A stretch of DNA of 64,000 nucleotides from CBDCUW01 sp963734865 (GCA_963734865.1 CAVTIV010000022.1:124001-188000); one strand, 5' to 3'. Positions 53,516 to 63,299 are shown, numbered from the stretch's first letter. Made by a program: numbers and translations. The notes: a model not told the origin generated them from the letters alone.

Positions 53516-55081
53516 ATGAATCCGTTCCCCTGGATTGACGAATCGTTTTCGCTAAAGCTCGTAGTGACGTTAATACATTTTGTTTGGCAAGGTGCAGCGG
53601 TGGGCCTAATCGTGGTCGTCGCTGGCTGGCTGTTGAAACGGGCAGCAGCGCAGGTGCGTTATTCACTAAATGTCGCGGCGATGTTGTTGATGGTGGTCTG
53701 CCTGCCGGTAACGTTTGCCTTCGTTGACGTTCGGCAAGATGCAGGTGCGGTATCCCAACTGACGATGGCCGGCTCTGGAACGCCAGACCATGAATTGCTG
53801 ACGGCGGGCGGCTCACCAAGTGCGTTTGCGTCCCCTGCCGACCTCGCAACGCCGCCGATGTTCACGAGCGATACGAAGATCGAGCCGGATAATCGCAGTC
53901 TCTACACTGTACCTTCGCAGTCCGCGGAAACAACCGAATCAACATTGAGCCAGGCGTTGGCTTGGCTAATTTGGGCCGCACCCTACGTGACGGCAGTGTA
54001 CTTCCTCGGTGTCGCGCTGATGATGCTTCGTCTTTCGACGGCGTTGTGGGGCGGGCACAAGCTGCGACGCGCTTCCTCACCAGTTGACGATGACAGCTTG
54101 CTCATGATGGTCCAGCGACAGGCGCGCGGAATCGGCTTGAAAATCGCACCCGCCGTTGCTTTTTGCGAGCAAATCTCGATTCCGGTCGTGGTGGGCGTCG
54201 TCAAACCGATGATCCTGCTGCCAGCCGCGCTGGCCAGCGGTTTGTCGCCGGACCAGTTACAGTTGCTGGTGACCCACGAACTAGCCCACATTCGCCGTTA
54301 CGATTTGTTCGTTAATCTGCTTCAGCGGCTGAGCGAAGCCGTGCTGTTCTTTCATCCGGCAGTGTGGTTCGTCAGCCGCCGAGTCAGCATCGAGCGCGAG
54401 AATGCCGCTGACGATTTGGTACTGACAGTTGGTTGTCAGTCGGCCCACTACGCAGACGCCTTGGTGCGGATGGCCGAGCTTTCCTCGGCGCTTCGCAATT
54501 CGCGCATTGCAAATCAAGCCACGGCGCTGGCCGCGTCGGGGACCAACGCGTCGGAGTTCAAACGCCGCGTGCTGCGACTATTGGAAAACACCGACACGCC
54601 GAAACTTCGGCTCACACGCGGCGGCATCCTGGCGATGATGCTGATCGCGACTTCGTTACTCGTCACGCCCGTGATCGTGCAAAGCTGGACCAACAGTGCG
54701 GTCGGTGCGGATGAGCTGACTAACAAATACGAGGCATTGCAGGGAACGTGGGGAGTGGAGTCGTTCCGAAAAGATGGCATTCCGGACCCGAGCGTCGTTG
54801 GCTATCGCGTGCGAATCGATGGTAACGTCATGACGATGTTCCAAAAGGATGGAAGCGGAATCGAAACGCGTTTTGTATTGTCAGCGAAACAAGACGTCAA
54901 TCACATCGATGCATTCGAGAACGACCGTCCATCAGCCGGGATCTATCAACTCGACGGAGACACGCTGCGCATTTGCGTTCGAGTTGGATCACCAGACGTA
55001 CGACCAACGCGGTTTCGTTCGAGTGAAGGGGATGGGACCATGCTCACCGTATTGAAACGCATCTCTGGAGGAAGCGAATGA
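53516..55081 (+). CDS. M56 (BlaR1-type) metalloprotease sensor with TIGR03067 domain
   Basis: A 521-residue membrane protease: N-terminal helices (LVVTLIHFVWQGAAVGLIVV), HELAH zinc site at residues 254-258, FFHPAVWFVSRRVSIEREN with the third ligand Glu, a later membrane segment (GILAMMLIATSLLVTPVIVQ) and a C-terminal TIGR03067 domain (YEALQGTWGVESFRKDGIPD ... GIYQLDGDTLRICV). It should process the BlaI protein encoded just upstream. The frame stops at 55081, but one base away the downstream frame reads EEANDAGTASGQDGDESGDY and continues into 55134, so the original protein may have been about 1670 residues, like its neighbour. Confidence 0.85.
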   Translation: MNPFPWIDESFSLKLVVTLIHFVWQGAAVGLIVVVAGWLLKRAAAQVRYSLNVAAMLLMVVCLPVTFAFVDVRQDAGAVSQLTMAGSGTPDHELLTAGGSPSAFASPADLATPPMFTSDTKIEPDNRSLYTVPSQSAETTESTLSQALAWLIWAAPYVTAVYFLGVALMMLRLSTALWGGHKLRRASSPVDDDSLLMMVQRQARGIGLKIAPAVAFCEQISIPVVVGVVKPMILLPAALASGLSPDQLQLLVTHELAHIRRYDLFVNLLQRLSEAVLFFHPAVWFVSRRVSIERENAADDLVLTVGCQSAHYADALVRMAELSSALRNSRIANQATALAASGTNASEFKRRVLRLLENTDTPKLRLTRGGILAMMLIATSLLVTPVIVQSWTNSAVGADELTNKYEALQGTWGVESFRKDGIPDPSVVGYRVRIDGNVMTMFQKDGSGIETRFVLSAKQDVNHIDAFENDRPSAGIYQLDGDTLRICVRVGSPDVRPTRFRSSEGDGTMLTVLKRISGGSE

Positions 55082-56045
55082 CGCGGGTACTGCGTCCGGC
55101 CAAGACGGTGATGAAAGTGGCGATTATCAGGAAATGATGAACACCGGGACGAAAACGCCGGTGATGCTGACGGCGACGGTCCGAGTGACCAATCAGCGGG
55201 GAGAGCCGATCGTCGGAGCGGTCGTCCGTCCCCTGGGACTGCGAACGAAGCAGGACCCGTCTTCACATTTCGGTTGGCAAAGTGACGAATGGGGACCTGC
55301 TCCTCTAAGTCGGACTGATACAGAGGGCCTTGCGCACGTCGCTTATCCGAAGTACACGTCCGACACAGTGGAAACCGGACAGATCACATGGCTCGTCGAC
55401 CACGGCGACTATGTCGTGTTTTTGGGCGACCGCGCGACCGATGACGGACCTGCGCAGGTCGTCTTGGAGGATGGAATCACGATCAAGGTGCGTGCGATCG
55501 ACGACAGAACGAATCAGCCCATTGATGCACCGTTTGCCCTGCTCAGCGGCAACCCGGTCGGTGATCGATGGAAGCTGGAGAACGACGGCACATTGGTCTC
55601 GCGCTGCGTGGCTCGTGAGCGGCGATCCCTGCGCGTCATGCATCTGCCGAGGAAGGAGACGGAGGCTGTTTTGTTCAGCGATTTGCTCGATCTTCAAGAG
55701 TACCGAGGCAACACACTCTCATTGACCGTCCGCTTGAAGCCAGGCGTCCATGTCACGGGCAGTCTCGGTGGCGAAGTGCCGCGTCCTGTTAAGGACGGTC
55801 GGGTGATTGGAATGGTTATCGACTATCCCGAAGGCATTGCCGATCCGTCAGAATATGCCTCCCGCTGGGAATGGCAAGAAGCGACTCAAGTCGGCGAAAA
55901 TGGAACGTTCGACCTCGGTTGGCTCCCCGCCGACGACACCTTGCAGATTCTCGCCGTTTGTGATGGCTTTGTGTCGCGGACTCCAAATGCGCAGGAACTT
56001 GCCGACCGCGCTTGGGCGCGAGGAAGACCAAGGGACGGGCGTGGG
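55078..56045 (+). CDS. Extracytoplasmic carboxypeptidase-regulatory-like region, possible continuation of the M56 protein
   Basis: The frame is open from 55078 and encodes ANDAGTASGQDGDESGDYQE followed by MMNTGTKTPVMLTATVRVTN, then QRGEPIVGAVVRPL, a carboxypeptidase-regulatory-like beta-sandwich, and further Ig-like units (DGITIKVRAIDDRTNQPIDA, LTVRLKPGVHVTGSLGGEVP). The apparent ATG at 55134 has no ribosome site. After the TPNAQELADRAWARGR segment the frame changes at about 56020-56045. Because there is no signal peptide, it makes sense as the extracytoplasmic part of the M56 sensor rather than a separate gene. Confidence 0.6.
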
Positions 56046-58530
56046 GCTCCCTAGCGGTCGAGGGCGCGAGTCAGCACTCCTGCCTGGCGCAATGATGGCG
56101 TACGATGACGACCGTACTTGGCCGCTGGTGGTTGTTCTTGAGGGCCATAGCGCCGATGTGAATCTGCGCATGGAGCCGACGACGGCTTGCCGCGTCAAGC
56201 TGGTGGGACCGGACGATCGGCCAGTTGCCGGTGCCAAAGTGATGTTCTCGCCGAACCAGGCGTGGCACCGCGGTGGAAGCCAAGTGCTGGGTGACGGCGA
56301 TAGTCAATCGCTGTTGTTGCGCACAACGAGGTTGAACCAATCTGAAGAGAAGGGCTCCGATCAAGGAGAACAGCTACAAGACGCCGGACGGCGTTACGAG
56401 GCGATTTCCGACGCCAATGGCGTCGCCAACGTCCGGAATCTTCCCAGCCACGGTTCCGCGACATTTTATGTTCGCCACCCGACGCTGCAACTTCCCTTGT
56501 CGGAGGAAAACCCTTCGCACCGATTCGTTACGGTCGATTTGGCTTCAGATAAGATCGCCGAGGTGACCGTTAAGTTACAGCGGAAAGAAGCGCCAGCGAA
56601 TGCCGATCTGTCTGTGCGATCGGTTGTGCCCAGCACAACAGAGAGTCACGCGAATCAGGATACCGAGGAGACGACTCAGTACACCCAGGAGATGGGCCAG
56701 TTTCATGTACTATCGGCTGTGCCCAGCGAAACCGAAATTCGCAATGCGATCATCGGAAAATGGAAACTCAAATCGGCGGAGCGTCGTGGGGATCGTCTTC
56801 AAGTCGATGCTTCCGACCTCCAACCCTATTCGTTGATCGAATTCGACGCCGACCATGTGTCATTTGGTAAGGCATCGGCTCAAGCAACTCTCGAACGTTG
56901 GAGCTATCGGCTTGACCTTGATTCCGATCCGATGCGGCTTGAGCTTTCACGCTCCGGAGTAACACGGAAAGCGATCTGCTGGTATGTGTACGACAGCGAC
57001 AGCCCCCTTGTGGGACAGTTGTCAATCGTGCTGCCGGAAGAGGGTGATGATTTCCCCGAAGGCTTTGACACCAACGGCAATGACAACCTCAAACTAGACT
57101 ACCAACGCGATGAGACAGATCCGGATTGGCTCGAAGCAGAAGCGTCCCGCTTCCGCAAGAACGCGGTCGATTTCTTGCTGCATGGAAACGCGGGTCAACA
57201 AGAGTTTGCGCGCGAATTGCAGGAATGGGCTGCGTTCTATCTGCGCGAAGCAAGTCTTCGCCGAAAAGCCCAGGCAACAGCCGCGACGGCGAATGAACTT
57301 CGAGTGGCAGGCAAGTTACAGCAAGCCAAGCTAGTCCAGCGCGATGCAGATGAACTCCGCAGTCAAGCCGACGCGGAACATGCCAAGTGGGAAGTGAGTG
57401 TGCAGCTTCGCGACCTTGAGAAACAACGCCAGGATTGGATTAATGAGAAACAACGCCAGGATTGGATTAAAATGCTGACTGCGAAGACGGCGAACCTTCG
57501 GGATGACGGTCGCTTTGATGAGGCCCGCGAGGTTGAACGGGAACTTCAGCAATTACTAAGAGACCAGAATCGTTCGCGTGCCAACGAACTGAAGCGACGC
57601 GCTGCGGAGTCTCGGGCTAAAGGGGACCATCGTGATGCGGACCTTTATGACCGTGAAGCGGAAAGGCTCCTTCTGGCTGTCGATCAACAAGATGTGGCGG
57701 GAGGAGGAGCTGAAGGAGAGTTGCTTCCCGCCACGACCAACGAGAAGGAAGATGCAGGGGCGGGAGGGCCGATGCCAGCATCGGCTTCAGCGGGCGGCGA
57801 CTCGGCTGAAGACGATCAGGCGGACAAATTCCGCGTGCAGGGCCGCGTTACTGACCTTTCCGGAAATCCCCTAACAGACGTTGAGCTGAAAGTCTATACG
57901 GGTTACGGCACTCTGTCTCAAACCGGTCGCGGCATCACGGATGCCAACGGACGATACGATTTCATATTCACTCCAGGATTCAGCTCAGCGACGATCGTGC
58001 CACAGGCAGCGACAATCACCGCCCATAAAGCCGGCTATTTTGAGCTGAATCTAAATCGGCAGGGAAACCGGCTGATGGCGGGCGTGATGCCCACCAAAGA
58101 CAATAAGAGTTTTGCTGGCGTCTTCTTGCCTGGAAAAACCGAGCGTATTGACTTTGTGATGGCACTTGCCGGCCAGATCGAAGGACTGCTTGTGGATCAT
58201 GCAGGCCGTCCAGTTCCGAATCGGCGATTGTCGCTGACGGGCATCAATCTTCCACCTTCCAGTAGCGTTTTCCAAAGTACCGAGACGGACAAGAACGGAA
58301 GGTTTCATTTTTCCGACGTGCCTGGTTCTCCGTACAAGTGGTGGTTTGAAATGCGGATTTCAGGCGAAGGCCGCTCGCGAGTCCAACTTCGAACGGAACC
58401 TCTCCAAGTCGACGGAGGGACGCTCATTACCGTGCTATTAGAGTACGCTGCCGGAAGCGACGCTGAACCACCGAGCCTGGAGTGCAAGGGGCAGCGCAAG
58501 GAGCTGACCACGGACCACCTCATCAATTGA
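56030..58530 (+). CDS. Large Ig-like/coiled-coil protein, continuation after a frame change
   Basis: The recognisable reading starts about 56040 (LPSGRGRESALLPGAMMAYD) and continues with carboxypeptidase-regulatory-like units (CRVKLVGPDDRPVAGAKVMF, FRVQGRVTDLSGNPLTDVEL, GLLVDHAGRPVPNRRLSLTG). A TIGR03067-like block (NAIIGKWKLKSAERRGDRLQ) and a long charged coiled-coil region (about 57120-57680, with EKQRQDWINEKQRQDWIKML, a 10-residue tandem duplication) lie between. Open frame begins at 55807, but the sequence before 56030 is spurious. It probably completes the M56 sensor polypeptide, as ligand-binding or spacer domains. Confidence 0.65.
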
Positions 58531-58558
58531 TTCGATCTTTCAGAATGAGGAGCAACAC

Positions 58559-58777
58559 ATGCAACAGCTCCTGCCTTATTCTTCATGGACAATAGCGTTG
58601 GTAGCCATGTTTTCCGCAATGAACTCGCAGTACATCCTGCTTGCACAACGGACGGAACAGGACCACGAGCCAACGCGGAGAAAGCCGATCTCTGCGGGAG
58701 AGGTCGCTCCGGAGTGGCGAACCGGAAATATCGAGTCCACGGATATCTCAATCGTTGAACTAATGGAAACAACCTGA
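58559..58777 (+). CDS. Small exported protein of unknown function
   Basis: A 72-residue product starting MQQLLPYSSWTIALVAMFSA with a hydrophobic N-terminus, then a charged tail (RTEQDHEPTRRKPISAGEVA). AATGAGGAGCAACAC gives a strong ribosome site before ATG 58559. It follows the sensor gene by 28 bp on the same strand and precedes the TPR/secretin-like gene, so an operon is likely. No known family. Confidence 0.6.
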   Translation: MQQLLPYSSWTIALVAMFSAMNSQYILLAQRTEQDHEPTRRKPISAGEVAPEWRTGNIESTDISIVELMETT

Positions 58778-58834
58778 GGCGAACTTTCGGATACCGTTCG
58801 ATTGTCACTCGCGCTAACAACGAAAGGTGAAAAA

Positions 58835-59455
58835 ATGAAACCGACTCACACAATCTTCCTAGTCCTGTGCTTGTGCGCTGTCCTAGTTACCACGCCAGCG
58901 GATGCAACGCATTCTCGAATAAAGGGCGCCGACGGAGAGACCGTGTTCTCGCCTGAATTCTTACGAGACTACGAATCGGCCATCTTGGCTGTTCATCAAT
59001 CACGCTCGGCCGAACCGCTTCTTCAGTTGCTGAAGCGGTATAAACAGGCGGAGCAAGTTGCTGAATTGGAAGTGTCTCTTGGCCTGACATATGGACAAAG
59101 AGAAGGGATTATTGATCCAGCCAAAGCGGTTGCGCATTTTAGTAACGCTCTCAGGTACGATCTTCCGGAACGGACAAGACTTGAGGTTCTTTCATGGCGC
59201 GGCGACTCTTTCGAGCAACTTAAGAAACACGATGCCGCGCTCAAGGACTATCTCAGAGGCCTACTGGCTTGTTCGTATCACGATTTGTCTGGAGGGTGGT
59301 TGTCTGGAGGGTGGCCCGAAACCAAACGTCCGAGAGTGTCTTTCGACATCCGTTCGGATGATCCCGAGGACATCCAACGCGCAGCGAGACTACAGGGAAT
59401 ATCGACAGAGAAGCGATCTGCAGCGAATCTTATTGATGCAACGTTTCTACTTTGC
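58835..59455 (+). CDS. Secreted TPR-like protein, N-terminal part
   Basis: Starts MKPTHTIFLVLCLCAVLVTT (signal peptide; AAAGGTGAA upstream of ATG 58835). TPR-like helices follow (PAKAVAHFSNALRYDLPERT, SWRGDSFEQLKKHDAALKDY). A 13-base tandem duplication (GTCTGGAGGGTGG twice) encodes LSGGWLSGGW. The frame changes at about 59440-59460; the remaining residues in this frame to 59500 are meaningless. The rest of the protein is the next feature. Confidence 0.65.
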
Positions 59456-59945
59456 AGAAGCGGTAAAGCGAATCCGATCGCGCTCGAGCCTCGGCGATGA
59501 GCAGCTTCTGGCCATGTTGGAAGAACTCTCACCGGACACAAGCCGATACGCGTTGATTATGAATTGGCTGAAGGCACCAGCCGAACGTCCTGGTCCATCA
59601 CGGAGCGAACAGGACGTTGAATCGACGCTGTCCAATGCCACAATCGACGACCTCGTTGACGAGTCGATCGCAGCAAGAGGTCGTGCTGTGAAGCCCACGA
59701 AAGGAGACGATAACAAATCCGCAAAAGTTCCGCTTAAGATGTTCGAATTGCAGCACGCGGACGCGGAGGAGACGAAAGGGATGCTCGACAACCTCATTGG
59801 ACCAGGGGAGATTGTCATCGCTGAGAAGCGGCTGAACCTCGTGATCGTGAAAGGCTCTCCCGAGTTCTTGGCTATGGTGGAAGTATTGCTTTTGCGTCTC
59901 GACCAAGCAAACGCGACAGCACCGCCTCGGCCTGGGCGAGGATAG
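59440..59945 (+). CDS. Secreted TPR-like protein, C-terminal secretin-N-like part after a frame change
   Basis: In-frame continuation from QRFYFAEAVKRIRSRSSLGD, then a linker and a C-terminal domain KMFELQHADAEETKGMLDNL, IGPGEIVIAEKRLNLVIVKG, EFLAMVEVLLLRLDQ. This is the secretin N1/short-NolW-like fold found in periplasmic parts of secretion pores and in planctomycete regulators. Together with the first part it makes a protein of about 370 residues. Confidence 0.65.
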
Positions 59946-59981
59946 ACTGTAGGTTTCGTTGCTTGCCCCTACGGTCTAAAA

Positions 59982-60117
59982 ACCTACGGCCTACAGCCTC
60001 GTCAAAGTAGCGGATCCGGGGGTCGCACCCGGCGGTCCTGGCTTATGAGGCCTGGCTGACCACTAGCCCATCGGCGGGAATAGGTTGTTAGGCTGTAGGG
60101 GTTTAGGCTGTAGGTAA
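59982..60117. repeat. GGCTGTAGG inverted motifs flanking the tRNA-like sequence
   Basis: ACCTACGGCCTACAGCC at 59982-60000 opposes AGGCTGTAGGGGTTTAGGCTGTAGG near 60092-60117. The same TTAGGCTGTAGGCTG occurs at 31086-31101. Such motifs often border four-helix-bundle (S23-type) genes, as here. Confidence 0.5.
60008..60076 (-). tRNA. tRNA-Met(CAU)-like sequence, probably degenerate
   Basis: On the minus strand an anticodon loop CTCATAA lies between CAGGC and GCCAG (one A-A mismatch). The T-arm CCGGG-TGCGACC-CCCGG is perfectly paired, and ATCCGCTA gives a 3' acceptor with discriminator A. The 5' acceptor CGCCGAT pairs at only five of seven positions, and the D-arm is short. T-loop TGCGACC lacks the standard TTC. 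It looks like a decayed or unusual elongator Met tRNA. Confidence 0.5.
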
Positions 60118-60130
60118 AAGGGGCGTTACC

Positions 60131-60562
60131 ATGCGGAATCACATGAAATTGCGGGCATTCGAGTTGGCGGACGAGGTTGCACTTCTGACTTACAAGCACA
60201 CCGGAGGTTTTCCGAAAGCGGAGCAATTCGGTCTCATCTCACAGATGCGTCGTGCGGCTGTCTCTGTTCCATCCAACATTGTCGAAGGTTGTGCTCGCAA
60301 TTCGTCGGCTGACTATCTCCGGTTCCTCGACATCGCGTTTGGTTCACTTCGTGAACTGGACTATCAATTGTCGCTGGCAGCCCGCCTCGGGTTCGTTTCA
60401 TCAGAAACGGAACTACATACGAAGGTTCACGAGACATCAAAAGTTCTCGGAGCACTCATTCGCTCTCTTCGAAAGCCAGGGTTACTTATGCAAACGCCAC
60501 GATGCGATTCCCGAAAAATGAGCGGGCAGAGAGCTTTTGCGATTACGGCAGAGGTCGAATGA
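60131..60562 (+). CDS. Four-helix-bundle protein (S23 / 23S rRNA intervening-sequence type)
   Basis: A 143-residue protein with the conserved pattern KLRAFELADEVALLTYKHTG, FGLISQMRRAAVSVPSNIVE, GCARNSSADYLRFLDIAFGS, LRELDYQLSLAARLGFV. The family was named from intervening sequences in 23S rRNA but is widespread as stand-alone genes with unknown role. AAAAGGGG precedes ATG 60131; an ATG four codons later is also possible. The last 25 residues are unlike the family and may be run-on. Flanked by GGCTGTAGG repeats, suggesting movement as a small unit. Confidence 0.85.
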   Translation: MRNHMKLRAFELADEVALLTYKHTGGFPKAEQFGLISQMRRAAVSVPSNIVEGCARNSSADYLRFLDIAFGSLRELDYQLSLAARLGFVSSETELHTKVHETSKVLGALIRSLRKPGLLMQTPRCDSRKMSGQRAFAITAEVE

Positions 60563-61051
60563 GTCGTTCCACGCTGGGATCGCCGCAGATTTGTTCAGCA
60601 AGCGAGAAATCGAAGCATGCGTATCGCGCGTCGGTGTCGGCGACCGCCTGCAGTTGGTCCCTTGTGTAAGTCACCTCGGTTGGTCCACCCGCGTGGAGCT
60701 ACGAGTCCGATCCTGGAACGCCTTTATGGCGGCTTCACCGCCTTTGGCTGCGCCCCCATCGTTTGCGCTAGGCGATTGTCAGCCAGATCACCCCACAATC
60801 ACCTGCGCCGGTTATTTCGCGGAGCCGCGCGGCTGCCTGGCATCGAAATTGACTGACTCCAACGACGAGCGCCCGTGCCTGGCACTTGGCGAAACACTCT
60901 TTTTGCCCAGGGATCGAACGGAAGTCTGACACAACGTGTCCGTGCGACCCGGACGATGGAGTAGACTCGTGTAAGATTTAACCGGCGCCCGCGCCGGAGA
61001 ATTACTAGTTCGGCCCAAAACCGCGGGGCCGCCCGCTTGGGGGAAGCATCT
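60563..61051. other. Intergenic stretch, no gene recognised
   Basis: Contains no conserved frame. A minus-strand GTTCGATCCCTGG near 60908 resembles part of a tRNA T-arm but does not pair, and no tRNA can be folded. GGCGCCCGCGCC near 60982 is a GC palindrome. Confidence 0.5.
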
Positions 61052-61444
61052 ATGCTATCCATGCGATACATCCAGATCACCTCGCACGAGCCGATCAAGG
61101 CCATCGACGTGTCGACTCAGATTCACTTCTTGCTCACGCCCGGTGAGGCACGAGGTCCCGACACCCCATTCACGGATTTGACGGTACGCGGGGTAGACAT
61201 CAGTGGTGAAGACGAGAAATACAATGTCCGCTTGTTGTCGAGCAAGCGCGTCGCGACGGTGGCCAAGGCGTTGCAGACGCAGTCTTGGGAATCACTTGAC
61301 AAAGTGGCGAAGGCGGGTACGGACATATATCCTCCCGGTTCTTGGCACGTGGGGTTGCGACCCGATTTCGAAAACCTCCGTGACTTCTTTTCCGACGCGA
61401 GTGAGAAGGGGTACGCCGTTCTCAGAATATCATCTAAACGGTAG
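61052..61444 (+). CDS. YfbM/DUF1877-like protein
   Basis: A protein of about 130 residues. The block DVSTQIHFLLTPGEA resembles the WHxIHYLLTG region and KRVATVAKALQTQSWESLDK ... DIYPPGSW resembles the C-terminal half of DUF1877 (YfbM) proteins, small cytoplasmic proteins of unknown function. ATG 61052 is preceded by GGGGGAAG; ATG 61061 is an alternative. The frame is intact and ends with basic residues. Assignment rests on a few motifs only. Confidence 0.55.
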   Translation: MLSMRYIQITSHEPIKAIDVSTQIHFLLTPGEARGPDTPFTDLTVRGVDISGEDEKYNVRLLSSKRVATVAKALQTQSWESLDKVAKAGTDIYPPGSWHVGLRPDFENLRDFFSDASEKGYAVLRISSKR

Positions 61445-61928
61445 TCAACTCCCGCCGCCCCGTGATACGGGTCGTTCTGGCATTCGGAGATGCATTCTCG
61501 TGAATGATCCAAGGAAGTCGCGTCGGCTGCATCGCCCGAGGCGCGTTCGCTCAGATTATTCGCCGCACAGATTGCGGAGTCCGGGACCAGATTCGGGAGA
61601 AATTGCAACGAAGCCGCGAATCCGCCAGGTGCCGACGACCGAAGCGGCTGGACGGATCGGCTTCGAGCTGGTGGGTGGTCCCACCAGCGCACGAATTCGA
61701 GCCGCGAAATGCGTGCGGTGCTAGACGCCTGCGTCGGTTGGGACGTAAGAATGATCAGTAGGGAGGCATTGGGCGTAGCCGAGGGACGTTCACTGTTCAT
61801 CCGTTAACGATGCGCCAATCAGAGCGAAGGACTACCTGTGCCGCGGTCTGCGGCCGAAGCTGCTGGATCAAATGAGCCAGCAGCACCTACGTAGAGGGCC
61901 CTCTCCAGTCAGACAGAGCACATTCGCA
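61445..61928. other. Intergenic stretch, no gene recognised
   Basis: No conserved protein or RNA recognised. A stretch near 61815-61870 (AKDYLCRGLRPKLLDQMS in one frame) might be a small relic, but no family was identified. Confidence 0.4.
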
Positions 61929-62204
61929 ATGCACACCACGCCAAGAAAGCATCTCTTGGGATGCGGATTCCTCTTGTCGATTCTTGCCATCATTATTGGC
62001 ATTTTCGGCGTGGCTTTCGGGTACTGGTACGACGAGCACTACCCCGCAAAGCCAAGGACGTTGGAGTGGGACTCGATATTCCTTGCGTTCCTTCCCTGGT
62101 TGGCAGGAGTGCTTTTGATCGGGATTGGAATCGTTGTCGGATTGATAACGCTAGTGCTCGGGGTGGTGGGGCTGGTTCTGCGTCACCGGAAAGCGAAGGA
62201 GTAA
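61929..62204 (+). CDS. Small membrane protein with two helices
   Basis: About 91 residues starting MHTTPRKHLLGCGFLLSILA with two long hydrophobic segments (LLSILAIIIGIFGVAFGYWY and a second LAGVLLIGIGIVVGLITLVL) and a basic end (LRHRKAKE). An upstream ATG at 61872 would add 19 residues. No family assigned; the topology suggests a small inner-membrane protein. Confidence 0.55.
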   Translation: MHTTPRKHLLGCGFLLSILAIIIGIFGVAFGYWYDEHYPAKPRTLEWDSIFLAFLPWLAGVLLIGIGIVVGLITLVLGVVGLVLRHRKAKE

Positions 62205-62332
62205 AAAGCGAACGATCCGGTTGGCATGACTGAACACTTTGCCAAGTTGCGTTAGTGCGGACGAGGGCGGTGATCAGAAGGGTGCGAACTATGCCATTAT
62301 GGTTTTTGCCGTGCCGTTCCCTAACTGCTGGC

Positions 62333-62900
62333 GGGTGCATCGACCGAACGGAGTTCGGTCGGTCCCGAACTCGCTTCGGTCGTGACACCGATTGCACAAA
62401 AGTGCGTCGCGAATGGGGGCGTGATGGGGTTTCACTCTTTCCGCGAAGTAGTCGCCGGACGGACGAAGTCAGCTGCGTTTGATCATTGGAATCGCCAATG
62501 AGAATGTTCGCTTGGGGGCGGTTTTGTTGGTCTCGGCAGCATCTCTAGCGGTTAGAAAAATCAAATAACCCCGCGGTCATAGAGACTCGAGAGGTGCGAG
62601 AGTTTGGGTTTGGAGTGGCCGAGGTCGGTGGTGGGGGCGCGCTCTGGAGACTCTCTGTTCAGAGATCGAGAGTGAGGGTCGGGCAGGCGGGCGCAGCCAT
62701 TTGAGCCTGCGAAACAGGGGGCAAATCACGAAAAAAGGCCGGCGTCGATCATAAGGATCGACGCCGGCCAAGATCGTTTACCCGGCGGTCAGAGCGGACG
62801 ACCGGGAATTTGTAGAGTTGAGCGAACCGAACCCCGTTCCAAACACTCACGAGAGCTTGGCCGAATCGCGGTGATGTTCGTGCAGTTGTCGTAAGTGTTT
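62333..62900. repeat. Composite dispersed repeat, copy R3 (modules A, B and C)
   Basis: The most complete copy: module A 62333-62535, B 62539-62645, C 62648-62900. R1 has A and C, R2 has B and C. Conserved blocks include TCATTGGAATCGCCAATGAG, TCATAGAGACTCGAGAG, CCTGCGAAACAGGG and GTAGAGTTGAGCGAACCGAA. The order A-B-C is therefore original and R1 arose by loss of B. Confidence 0.85.
62737..62769 (-). terminator. Core hairpin of repeat R3
   Basis: Fourteen perfect pairs, GGCCGGCGTCGATC with GATCGACGCCGGCC, and loop ATAAG, followed on the minus strand by six U residues: a textbook intrinsic terminator shape. Confidence 0.7.
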
Positions 62901-63029
62901 CGCCAGCATGGACTTGCTGCATTCTCGTTTGTCGGTCGCAAGGATCCGAATCAAATAACCTGGCTCAGCTGCCAAGTGGCTTAGGCGGTTTTGCTACTTA
63001 GGGTGGTCGGTACATCAAAGCCCTCCTCC

Positions 63030-63248
63030 TCACGTTTTCCAGATGAAGCCCAAGGTCCATAGAACGCCCAGCACAGTGACGATCAGTCCGCTGACCTGGT
63101 AGAAGCGGTGAACGGCGTTGCCCTTGCCCCAGAGGAGTCGGGATCGGGCAACCAGCAGCCGATAGATGATGAACTCGCTTCTCATTGTGCCGCAGCCCAG
63201 CATGAAAAGGCCGACTGCGGTCATCAGAATTCCCCAGAGTATATGCAT
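63030..63248 (-). CDS. Small two- or three-helix membrane protein
   Basis: About 72 residues starting MHILWGILMTAVGLFMLGCG, followed by TMRSEFIIYRLLVARSRLLW and a final hydrophobic helix (GLIVTVLGVLWTLGF). ATG 63248 is taken because the earlier residues of the frame (to 63296) are not hydrophobic and unlike the rest. A short conserved-looking protein of the kind found in planctomycetes; function unknown. Confidence 0.55.
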   Translation of the reverse strand: MHILWGILMTAVGLFMLGCGTMRSEFIIYRLLVARSRLLWGKGNAVHRFYQVSGLIVTVLGVLWTLGFIWKT

Positions 63249-63299
63249 TTGCAGACTTTTCCTTCTCGAGTGCGTTAATGATGACGTAACGGTCAAGGC

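Noticed and set aside
60895..60965. Possible tRNA near ACACGTTGTGT and GTTCGATCCCTGG
   Set aside because: The T-stem does not pair, the base before the would-be anticodon is not U, and no acceptor stem exists.
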